Below are positions 43,701-54,789 of a stretch of DNA of 64,000 bases, one piece after another. This DNA comes from Lunularia cruciata (Eukaryota; Streptophyta; Marchantiopsida; Lunulariales; Lunulariaceae). Made by a program: the position numbers and the translations under genes. Each line of letters starts with the position of its first letter. Position 1 is the stretch's first letter. A model generated the notes under the pieces. It worked only from the letters and a program-made list of their open reading frames with translations, had not been told where the DNA came from and did no database searches. The stretch lies in the NCBI GenBank assembly GCA_948567375.1, contig OX419756.1, forward strand, positions 28,844,333 through 28,908,332, written 5' to 3'.

Positions 43701-44000
43701 AAACAAAACCTAAATACATACTCCATATATTTTGTTATAGGAGTCTAAAAACCATCGTTAATTCATTATTTTATCTCTAGATATTCCTAGAATGACTTCA
43801 TGTTTTATTTTCTTCTTTATTCCGTTTCCAATTATAGAGGAAATATCCTTCGTGTTCTCTACGCGGTCACCTATTACAACATTGTAGAGGAATCATACAT
43901 GAACATTCACAATACTATACAATTCACCATGATGAAACTTAGAGCGCATATTCCGAATGAATATAAAGATTCTACCAAGCACTCAACGGGAGACTGAGGG
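40532..44000. other. AT-rich intergenic region
   Basis: No gene is supported. It contains a TA microsatellite at 40654-40715 and many short frames without recognisable motifs. CTCCACCTAGAGTCTCTTAG near 40965 and similar segments could be relics of old repeats, but I cannot assign them. Confidence 0.6.
40654..40715. repeat. (TA)n microsatellite, about 31 units
   Basis: Uninterrupted AT dinucleotide run of about 62 bases. Confidence 0.95.
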
Positions 44001-44478
44001 AGTAGTTCTTCACCTGTTCCGTATCAAACGGTGCAATAGTCGAGAAGATAAATGATTACCGTAGAAGAATGAGGATATTACCTCCGTACATGACGAGGAA
44101 TATCATGGGCATCTTCTGGCATATGCTCTTCGTGCGGCATCTGACGATGCAAAGGAAAAGTAACTTAGTAAGAAAGAGGAGTGAGAAAATGGAATGGAGG
44201 GCTGGAAGCGGTCCCAAGTGGCAACACGTGAACTGCTCTCATGCAGTCTCTGTCTCAGTCCATGCTGAGTCGATGATCCGTCGTTCCTCCCGCTTCGTCT
44301 GCAGCTCTTCAATCCGAACTTAGCACTACAGGACAGGTATGGCGTCGCACACTGAAGGCAGGGCTCAGTTTAGTTCCTAATGGAAAAGTTGCTAAACTTT
44401 AAGCCTTGCTCTATCCATGGATAGATAAGCCGGCTGTGTATCGGAAAGTGTATGCAGAAATTGAGTTGCGGGAATAGA

Positions 44479-44682
44479 TTGTTGCTCTAACTCGTGATAT
44501 CATTGCCCTCGTGGAAGATAGATTTTTGCGTTGGGCACCGGAGGGCAATTTGAAAATTGGGACGGATGTGCTGTGCTTGAGTGGAGCATTTGACCGTACA
44601 TATGAATTCCCAAGTAATGCAGATGTCGGGGAGAATGCATGGCTGTCCGTGGAGTTCCTCGAGTCATCGACTACCTTCCGAA
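44479..44682 (+). other. Candidate upstream exon of the isoamylase gene
   Basis: An open frame with no ATG (ALTRDIIALVEDRFLRWAPE...ESSTTFR) begins after a possible acceptor GGGAATAG and ends at a consensus donor AA|GTAAGA at 44683. Splicing to the acceptor GTTTAG|GA at 44849 keeps frame with the first isoamylase exon. Whether it is coding, 5' UTR or neither cannot be settled from the sequence. Confidence 0.35.
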
Positions 44683-45111
44683 GTAAGATTTGAGGCTGAT
44701 AGAAATTTGTGGCGCTTAATTGCTGATTTGTGTTTTGAAGTATGATTTCGGTTCTCACGGCGAGGAATCATTCTGCAGTTCGGAGGTTCAACCCGGAGTG
44801 ACAGCATAAGCGCTGAGGTCTGCCGAACAAGGACTGCTCAAAGTTTAGGAAGCGCGAATTCCGGAGTGTTTGGCTTTCAAATTTTGAACTGTAAATTGAG
44901 AGGAAATCACGGAAAATGCAAAGGAGAGAGCAGGTTAATTCAGGGGAATCTTTTCTTTGCGAAGAGAAGTAGCGAGGGGCTGATCGGAGAATCCTCGACG
45001 AGTTCTGTAGAGAAAGTTGAGGCTTTCACAAATGTTGACAAAATTCCATCGTGGAAAACTTTAATCAGGGAGGAGGAAACGTACAAGGTGCCAGGTAATT
45101 TTAGGAAGAAA

Positions 45112-48100
45112 ATGCAAATCCCAAATCAAGGGGAGATTGCAAGGAAGACGAGCAAGTCTTCATCCCAGGGTAGCGGATCATATGGACCTGGCAAGAAGTT
45201 TATGTTCCATGCACATGGAGGTGGTCAGGTGCGTTGTATATGGCAATTCCTTTTATTGTGTTGAAGAGACAATTGTCCGGAATTTTAAACAATGCCAGAG
45301 GTTTTATGGGCTTGAGGTCTATCCTTGCTTCAGTTGTGAGGATTGAGATACTCATGTGACAAGGATGGCGATGGATCTTGATCCTTATTATCATCGCCCC
45401 TCGGTTTTTATTTATGTAAGAGACTGACTGGTAAAAGACCTGGGACGAAGAACAAAAGCTATGGCGAGTTTCATTGAAGACAGCTAAGGAAATAAGGGCA
45501 CACAGGAGGTTAATATTTCTACAATAAAACAGGAATTTTTAGTCTGTTCCCGATCTTTCAACCTCATAGTTACTGGTGCCACTGGAGAATTCTCTTCCAA
45601 GTCACCAGCGGATACTTACTTGAGCATATCACCATCATCCAGAACATCGTTGGGATTTTTCCTATGTTTCTCATACAGTTATGTCATGTAGGAATCTTCA
45701 GTAATCTTCGAAACAGAATTTTGATCGGACAGTAATGATGGAATTCAGGTGGTCGCGTTGGTGACCAAATCCGCCCCTAATATCTTCACTCTCGAAATAG
45801 AAGTTGATACGGACAGCAAAGACCCTCTGCTTCTCCACTGGGTAAGTGAGGGCTGTTGTTTAATGTCTCTTGCAGAATGACTAATACAGAACTTAACTGT
45901 AGTTGAAACTCGACAAGATGCTCAATCATTGGAAACTTGCTTGGCGGCTTGCTGTAGCGCGTCCGAGTAAGATTTATTCTTTCTGGAATTGCTTCTTCCT
46001 GCAAGGAACATCCGGCTATAGTTTGTGAACTGTACAGCGTATCTGCAAAGCTTAGAGTTTGGTAGGAATGTATTGGACGATAAGTTCTGGGGATTGGAGT
46101 GATGAGGTACTTGTGATACAGTGCCTTCCTGAAGGCGAATTTGATAACTGACGACCATAAGATGTAATCATTGCTGATGGATCTCAGGGACTCTTTCGCT
46201 CCAACTCAACTGATTGGGTGTCGCTTGATCCCGAAGATGCTCCACCAGGGACAGAGTACACGGAAGGAAAGTAAGTTGGAATACGTCTTTGCGCTTCCTT
46301 GTGTTATTCAGAATGATCAAACAAACTTTATCTCATACAGGAAGAATGTAACCCATAGCCGTGGATTTGATGGACCATATGATTTGCTCTGAACTCATAT
46401 GTGTATATTCGTCTTAGTCGTTGATTGTGTGAAGAGAATGTAAATTTAACCGTACAATTGTACAGAGTTTACGTGCTTATATCATAGAGAGCTCATAGCC
46501 TTCAAGTTCCGTCCCGTAAGTCTCATTTTAATCCAGGTACTTCCACTATTTCGTCACTATGTCTCATTTCACCCTGGTACTCTCACTCTTCCTTAAGTTT
46601 TCGTCTACTTTGTGTGCCTGGTTTCAGGACTGAAGCGATGCGCACTGCCATGCATTCCTGTTCTAGCGGGCATCAAACCTTGAAATTGGAGTTTGATGCT
46701 TCGAAGACACCTTTCTATGTCGCCTTTGTGCTCTTCAAACCAGCGACGGGTGATGAGGGAGAAACGTGGATAAGGTCCCTCCCGGAATCTAGCTGTAGAT
46801 GCAGTAAATAGTTCAATTTTCATTGTTTTTGGTTGCAGTTAGGGTTGGTCACTTCCTGTTGATCTCTTTGTGTTGATTTTCATGCCTAAAAGAAATTGGA
46901 CGTTGCCTCGTCTGGAAGGTAAGTAGTAACCTTATTGTTGGCTCGTGCAAATCTGGTGATTTACAGTTCCTATCCTACAAGTTTGAAGATTCGGGTGCTT
47001 TGTTGTTCTGGTGCTTTCAGAAGTGCTTACGGTGGAAACTTTTGCGTCCCTGTTGGGATAGGGAAGGGGCAGCTAGAACCTTTAGGTGTGACCGCGAGAA
47101 AGGGCGGTTCTTGGAACTTTTCACTCTACTCAAGAAACGCAACAAACGTCATTTTGTGTTTGTACGAAGTTGATGCCACGGAGCCATCTGTGAGTTTGTC
47201 CATGCCAATTTCTGTTCAACCATGGGAAACCCCTTGTTACCTGGGTGGCATCTGAGTTTCCTTCTGACGTATAAGGGTCCTGTTGATTGTCCCGCTATGT
47301 TGCTGCCACCTGATTTGTAACTTTAAGTCAACCAAACTACTCAACAACGTCAGGATTTCGACACTAAATGCAGTGTTGAATGTACTATGGTGTTTCAACT
47401 CACATCAGATGGAGATAGACCTCGAGCAGTCCATCCACCGCACTGGAGATATATGGCACGTTGAATTGGAGGGCGTGGGTGAGTTTACTCGGTATGGATA
47501 CCGCTGTAAGGTTGGTTCTCTGCACCTCGCTGCAGGGGCTCTTTATGTTCTATCTTCTTTCCTGCAACTCTTTGTTTCCTTGCCAATCTCTGAAGCAAGT
47601 CCCGTGAGCAGGCTTATTTTATATATCACAGTATATGCCTGTTTGCACCTTTACTTGTTTGATCACGACGAGGTAAAGCGAAATGGGGTTCGTTGCCTAG
47701 GTTGCTTTCAGGGGAATTCGGTTTGTAGAAGTGTTCGTTCTCGTATCAGTAACCTGAACAGGAAAGTTGCCTGATTTGCCCAGGTAGACTTTTCTGGTGT
47801 ATAAAATGAGACGTACCTTATCTGTATAAGGATTAATCGAAATTGGTGGATTTTGGATGTTTCGCTTTCGATAGGGAGATGTGAGCTGGGAAAGCGGTAA
47901 CCGATATCAGGCCCGAAACATCCTTCTGGACCCTTATGCCAAGGTTTTGGCTCCTTTTGTGCCTGGTCAAGGTAATCATATACTGCGAATAAGGTTCAAT
48001 CGAATGTATGGTGGTTCTTGAGCTTGCTATGAACATCAGCGGGGGTCTTATTGGATTCTTCATAGACATGGATGCTGATGATTCCTCTCCATTCTATGCT

Positions 48101-51100
48101 GTGAGTTTCAGAAAATCTTCCATCACCAGCTCCAGCACTTGGGTCCTTAAAAAGGGAAAGTGCACAATTTGACTGGGGAAGCGATGCTTATCCACGGTAA
48201 AGCATCCTTCAATGTAGGCTGAAAGTTAGGACTGGTCTCTGAGAGTTGTCGAGTTCACAATCAATGTCAGCATTTTGGTCACCGCTTCCCACGTGTCTGC
48301 CTGTAGTACGATGCCTCCTGGCTGCGGCCGTTAAGAATCTGGATTAGCTCGTTTAGTATCAGACATGCGTGTAAATTCTTCCACCGATGAGGAAGCTGTT
48401 TTGATCTTCAGGATAATAGGCCAGTTTGTTGACTAAAACTCTTGTTATGCTTTTATATGTTTGTTACTCTACTGTCCATCGTATATAGCTTTGCTGTCAA
48501 CAGATGCTTTAAGTATTAGGCCAATTATGCTATCTAGTTTTTATGGTTTCGAAGCTTGTCTCCTAGTCCTAGCTTTGGGACAATTCATTGTGTGCAGTCC
48601 TGTTGTGTGCATTTCGAGAATAATTCCCCTCGTTTACTTCTGTATGGAGTGTAATCTGATAAGTTTTTTCTTCCCTTCATTCATATTTTGCTGCAGTATC
48701 CCTTTAGAACGCCTTGTTGTCTACAAATTGAACGTTGCAAGCTTTACGTCAGACGAATCCAGCGGTTTGGAGGAAGTCATAAGGGGCACTTTTGATGGAA
48801 TTACACGTAAAATTCAGCATTTCGTCGACCTTGGTAAGCTTCGTTATTCTTATAAGCTTGATGAGCAAGCGTTATAACGGTGCTGTGTAGACAGTTTCCG
48901 ACGCAAGTTCTGAGTGAATCGGTCCGAACTCATGCAGGTGTGAATGCCGTAGTACTGGAGTCAATTTTCGAGCATGATGAATGTCGGCTGAAGCCACTTA
49001 GGTATACCTTCAACGAGCCATCATATTCTCAACAAGATACAGCTCGTCACTCCTACCTGATAAATTGTTTTCTAGGGTGTTTGTTACAGGAGTATCAGAA
49101 CAACGAGCTAAAGTTTGAGTGCAGAATTTTAGTTCATTTGAGGTGTTGTAAACGATAAACAGCTATGTAGAGCATCCACTTGGCACACCCTGGCAAATGT
49201 TCTTCCACTGGGTAGCTTTTACTTCCTTCGTGCAGCCTTATGTGGTTGCCAAGTAGAGAAACTAGAAGAGCACAAAGAACGTGGGAATTCCTTCTTGAGA
49301 TCTAGGGGCTAACTTTGACAGGGGTGTCGTTTTGTCCTCCCTTCTAAACTTAAACCGTTGTCTGAAACTTGTGTAGCTTTTTTGCTCCAGCTGCTCGGTA
49401 TGGTTCTGGGGATAGCCTGTCAACAAGTACCTCTTTGAAGAGAATGGTGAAGGAGCTCCATAATCACGGTATTGAGGTACCATTCCTTTTCATCAGACCT
49501 TTCGGGAGCCATTAAAAGTATACCCGCTGCACCCATCCAAGCCGTCTGCAAAATGATCACCCTGAGCCGACTCGTATGGTGTGTCAACAGTCTTAATTTC
49601 GGATCACGGTAGAGTTTTAGATAATGAGAAAGATCAAGCTGCTGGTTGCTTGAAAGTAACTCGTCTGCCGGTGGAGGATAGTCGAGGTGACGGTTCCATA
49701 GTGATAAGTAGCTCAAACAAGAAAGCTCATTCTTGATTGGCTCATATATTTGGGTTGTGCAGGTTATATTGGACGTCATATTCAGCCACACTGCAGAAGG
49801 TGGAGACGAATTGCCGAAGAACATTTCTTTTCGGGGCATCGACAATTCTACATTTTACATTTTAGATAGATTCGGGAAGTATGTGAAGCTATAACTTCCC
49901 CTCTTTGCTCATGTTTACCTAGTATACTAGATCAGTCCAGCTTACATGAAGTCTCTTAAGTGATTATATTCAGGATTTCTAACTGAGACACACCTCACCC
50001 TATAGTGTATACAAGGAGTTGGGAGTCCGTGTAAACGTAGTCCGATTTATCCCCTATAGCATTACTAGGAAAGGTAATCTTTTAAGTTTTATCATAGAAT
50101 CATAATGACTACCTTTGTCAAGTATAAAACCTGATATACTTCAAAGTACATAAAACTTAACTTCTGGTCGCATCAACTCACCATGTAGATCATAGAATAA
50201 CTTATGTTGTTATTCTTTGATTTACCTCGTGTGTTGGTGTGGTTGCTTGCCTCCGCCATACATAAGTAGTGACTTGAACATAGAAGTAAAAATGGCTGAG
50301 TATCCTGATGCTGCTTTCATGTTTCGGGAATGTTCAGAGTTCTCCAATCCGATTTTGGAACACAAAATTCGTTCAACTGCAATCATCCTGTGGTGCAGCG
50401 AATGGTAAACATCAGTCCATGGGGCTTGTGTGTATGACTCTGGTTTGTGTGATCTAAATTCAGATCTTAGTGGAACGACCTGGCAAACATTTCAGAAACG
50501 TTAATGAGTTATATGGTAAAGAGCTTTCAGCTGCAGTCCTACTTTGCACACGAATAATGGACCGGTATACACCTGCTGTAGATTGACCACGTTTACGCTG
50601 TTTAGATTGCTTTGCTTTGTTTTATTGTAAGTTATAACATGAATCAGATTCTTATCCAGTTGTCTTTTGTTCCTCAGATTTTAGACAGCCTTAGACACTG
50701 GGTGGAGGAGTACCATGTAGATGGTTTCGTCTTCATTAATGGCTCAGCCCTTGTAACTGGACCCCACGGACAGCATTTAAGTCGACCTGTATTGGTCGAA
50801 GCTATCTCTTTTGATCCTGTTCTGGCCAGTACAAAACTAATAGTTGACAGCTTTTCCCCGTTTACAAGATCTTCACAGGTAAGGTAACTCGTTTCTTCTA
50901 ACAAGTCACAAGGCTGGCAGTTCAGTCATTGAATATATAACTTTGGTTGTCTGTAGGTCCTGACCATTCTTGTCTCTGCTTTATTAAGGGGAATCAAATG
51001 TCTAGAAACGTGTTGTTTTACTCTTAGTTTTACTTTTTGTAACGTTGGACTGTTGAACTACTCTCAGCCGGTCCTTGAAAAGCTAGTAAGTGATAGAACT

Positions 51101-54100
51101 CAAGGTGTGCTAGGCATGCACGATCGGTAAGGTTTTTCTGAGGACACTGAACGTCAACCAACTGAAATTAAATGTCTTGAGCTTGTCTCAGTCTTTCTCG
51201 TTCCCCCACTGGAAGAGGTGGTGCGAGTGGAATAGTTTATATCGAAATGATGCACGAAGATATTTAAGAGGTGATATCGGCGAGCTGAGTAAATTTGCAA
51301 CTCGACTTTGTGGCAGGTATTTCTTCTCCTGTCTTCTCAAGCATTAAATTGTGTACAGTATACAGTTTCCAAGCTCCTCTCTTGTCACATCAATAGTACC
51401 AGAACGGTATTTTCTGAAGTGATTTCTTGCGGTGGCAGCTGTAAAGTCAGATTCTTGTACTTTATTTTTTGTCAACAGTATGTCTTTTGCCGCCTTTTGC
51501 AGTGGAGATATATTTGCGAACGGACGAGGACCTAGTTACTCGATGAACTATGTTACTTCCCCTTATGGTTTCACGCTTGCTGATCTCGTGAGCTTCAGGT
51601 TAGTTTGGGCTCGCTTTCTGCAGTACTTTTCAGGGTCGTGCGCACAAGCAACATTTTGCCCGGGTTACATTTTTTCCGTCCGGGACATTGATTTCACAAC
51701 TGATGCTAAATCTTCCACAGTGATGACGAAGGAGCGTCCACGGAATTCAGGTATACAGTCTTGCTCAGCTTTGATCCTGTGTCTAGACCTTGAATCATGG
51801 TTCCAATAAGTGAGTCTATTTTGTCGCTTGCTGCATAGAATTTACATTCTTTAACGTCAGGCCACAACAAGTGGTTTTTCGATCGATACTCTTCTGTGGA
51901 TCTGATATTTACCTCTAGCTTTCCTCGTTCATCACTTCTTGCTGTAGTTGGAACTGTGGAGCGGAGGGGGCAACAGAGGATCCTTTGGTACTGGAAACTC
52001 GTGTCAAGCAGGTAGACTGTTGCATACCCTTTTCATAATTTCAGATGGCGAGAGCAGAAATATATCCCAAGTTTAGCGCATGTCCTACCATGGCCCTTGA
52101 CGAATTGACCCGGGTAACTACCCTGGTATGTGCAGGTTCGAAACTTCATTATGGCCCTCTTTCTGTCAGAAGGCGTGCCTGTACTGAATATGGGTGACGA
52201 GTACGGGCACTCTAAAGGTGGTCAAATCGACTTGGAAGAAAGGTTTGTTTCACGTTTATTCTGTAGCTCGTCGAACTTCTAGGTTAGGTCATTTCTAGTA
52301 AGATTTTCCTGTGGCTTGGAATCAAAGTATAATCTTCGTGCATAACTCTTTCCCCTTTCCCCTTTCCCCTTTCCCAGAAACTAACACTAACTTCCCTTAC
52401 TGCTATATCGCTTCGCATTGCTCTAGAATGGATGGTCTTCATATTGATTGCAATATTCGCCGTTCAGGGGATGTATGAGTATATCAAGTCCGCATAGCGT
52501 AGATTTGCATGTGCTTCGAGGCAATTGCTAGTTGCTCAAACTTGCATGCTCTATTTGCTTACACTTGCATGTGCTTAGTTTGCGTCGGTTCTGCCCTCAG
52601 TGGGTGTAGATTCTCCGTTCTACCAATGGCTTCTGCTCTCATTTCACATACAAGCTTCGTGCATAACTCTAGATTGTGGTTATGCTACCTCTTGACAGCT
52701 CAAGTCGGTTCTTCTGGAGTTATCTGGAAACAGATTTTGGTGAGCAAATCACAAAATTAATGAAGTCCCTCATCGACTTCCGCTCGAGACGAAAAGACTT
52801 ATTTCAGGTAGAGTTGTAGGCGACGTCTCGGTTGAAGAACTTGTTTACAACTGAGCTGGAATATCTTTGTCAAAGTTCGAAGCTTAGGCATGTCACATTT
52901 GTTTATGATAGTTGTCCTCACTTCTTCTTTTTTGCTGTATAAGTTCCTAGTCATGCTGGGCTTTAAACATTAAAATTCTGTCATAAATTTGTGGCAGCGG
53001 AGCAGCTACACCTTACCAGGAACAATCACTTGGCATGGAGTTGACTCACAAGAACCGCGTTGGGATCTTCACTTGAGGTATGTAAAGGGTGTACACAATT
53101 GTGGTACTAATATCTCATGTCAATTACTACTTACACTAAAGAGAATGCGGTACGAGCAAAACCATCAGTAAGTACCATCATCTCCATTATCTATGGAGAT
53201 TGAAACTAAGCTCGAGCTCTTAGTCTTCTCTCGTACGTAAAGTCTGAGCAACGCTCCGTCTTTTATTCTTCCTTGAGAATTCGTAAAGAGTTCCGTACGT
53301 AAAGTACAGCCTATAACTGGAAAATGACTAGTAGTATATAGAGCTAAATAAATGACCGGCAAATTTAAAGTTTAGATTTCCGAAGTTTTCTTCCATGTAC
53401 TTTGATATTTCACCACTGGAATAATTAGTATCTTACTTGAGGCCGACCGCCTAAAAGATTTCCCAGAGAAGAGAACCGTGTACTCTAATCAACATTCTGT
53501 CTCTTTATTCTTCAAAACCGTTGGGTATGCTTAAAATGTAGGCATATGCTATGAGCTGACTGCGCCGAGTCTGTCTAACATATTGTTGTCAATGTGGTTT
53601 TGCAGTTCCTTCTTGGGTGCCCGGCTCCATGCTGAGAAGCAAGCAGGCGCAGGGGGACAAGAGGTTGCGGATGTCTACATTGCCTTCAACCCTCACGGAG
53701 ACGCAGTTTTAGCTACTTTGCCAGAGTGTACTGCCGGGATGACATGGTAAGGCTCACTCTTCTTCTCAATCTGATTCTTTACATCCTTTGCAGATGATGA
53801 AATTGTTCATTATTCTTATGTTCAGGTCAACTTTGCTCGTCATTGGCACTTGGACAGATGGAAATTAATGGCTTTTGCATTGTGAATAATGTTCGTGTAA
53901 GATTGTCGTGTTCATGTCATGCATCTTACGTTAGAGCTGCTAGGACTTCAGAGAAGTGGAAGAAATCAATGCATGATTTCACCCCACACTTCTTTTATTT
54001 TCTCCTAGTAATCATTTGAATGTTGCATCCAGGAGTCAAGTGTGGAGTTAAGTTGCAAAAGCAAAACTATGCTATTCGCAATTCAAGTTCGTACATAATG

Positions 54101-54563
54101 CATCAAACTTACAGTATGGATGGTATCTACTTCTACAGGTATCGGATTGCAGATACAAGTTTGCCTCATCCTGATGATTTCCTGATTGAAGGTGTACCCA
54201 TTAATGTGCAGATTAACACAAGGTGAGGTGTCGTATAACATTTTCTTATTTAACTTTCTTCAAATAAGTAAAAGGATATTAGTCGCTGCTCTTTTATGGT
54301 TTTGATCACTACATCAATACATCAGATTGATGTGTTTGACGCACTGTTTTGTTCTTATGTTGAACTCATTAGCATGAGTGCTATCAGTTCTTATCAGAAA
54401 CCAAAAGAAAATAGCAAAATGAACAACGTTTACTGTTTGCAGTGCAAGTGGCACATATGAAGTGCAACCATACAGTTCAGTAGTCCTGGAGGCGAAACAG
54501 AGGTCTATCATGTCCAGAGGCAAATCGAGAATGAAGTTTCCAGCTGCCATTCTTCCTAAATAA
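45112..54563 (+). CDS. ISA2: Isoamylase 2 (ISA2/DBE1-like), non-catalytic starch debranching subunit
   Basis: Spliced gene with 24 coding exons, all GT-AG and phase-consistent: 45112-45228, 45749-45841, 46188-46270, 46628-46774, 47021-47189, 47409-47510, 47875-47971, 48130-48196, 48697-48833, 48938-49001, 49377-49476, 49763-49878, 50338-50404, 50678-50878, 51192-51316, 51503-51598, 51721-51750, 51948-52011, 52136-52242, 52699-52807, 52998-53077, 53606-53746, 54139-54222, 54443-54563. The product is 838 residues from the first in-frame ATG; Arabidopsis ISA2 has about 880. ISA2 hallmarks are HWGLFRSNS, GGNFCVPVG, RTGDIWHVEL, WVEEYHVDGF, GVPVLNMGDEYG. Catalytic GH13 positions are lost: GFVFIN for GFRFDL (nucleophile D to I, about residue 473), LIVDS for the acid E (about 510), and SPYGFTL for AHDGFTL. 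ISA2 joins ISA1 in a plastid complex that trims amylopectin precursors. The N-terminus is uncertain: the frame is open back to 44745. Confidence 0.92.
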
Positions 54564-54596
54564 TTACGGACCTGGACAACTGTGTCCTACTACCTC

Positions 54597-54700
54597 CCTA
54601 CCGTTCAGTATTCTTGGAGGCGAGGGAGAGGTATTTTGTGTGCAGAGGCAAATTGAACTGAATTGAAGTTCCCCCCTGCCAGCTGTTCTCATCTTAAACA
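54597..54700 (+). repeat. Degenerate duplicate of the last ISA2 exon in its 3' UTR
   Basis: TACCGTTCAGTATTCTTGGA and GCAGAGGCAAATTGAA repeat the coding exon end at 54470-54563 (ACAGTTCAGTAGTCCTGGA, CCAGAGGCAAATCGAGA), with about 75-80 percent identity by eye, in direct orientation about 125 bp downstream. The duplicate has no open frame in phase with the gene. Confidence 0.75.
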
Positions 54701-54789
54701 ATCTTGGTCTTCTAGAAGTGTTTTCTCTCGTGTTGATAATGCACACCACCTTGTAACGTACTTCTCTAGACTCCATTCTCTACAACTTT

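Noticed and set aside
44069-44323. 84-codon frame ending in MIRRSSRFVCSSSIRT, which looks like a transit peptide
   Set aside because: Ends in TAG with no usable donor before the stop, so it cannot lead into the isoamylase exons as read.
46879-46920. Possible extra isoamylase exon (RNWTLPRLEG) between 46774 and 47021
   Set aside because: It would put the next exon out of frame, and direct joining of 46774 to 47021 gives TWIRSAYGGNFCVPVG, which fits the family.
49002-49158. Readthrough of the isoamylase frame after 49001 (RYTFNEPSYSQQ)
   Set aside because: Not similar to ISA2; joining 49001 to 49377 gives LKPLSFFAPAARYG, aligned with the family FFSPMD segment.
52340-52376. TTTCCCC repeats as a regulatory element
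   Set aside because: Short simple repeat within an isoamylase intron; no further evidence.
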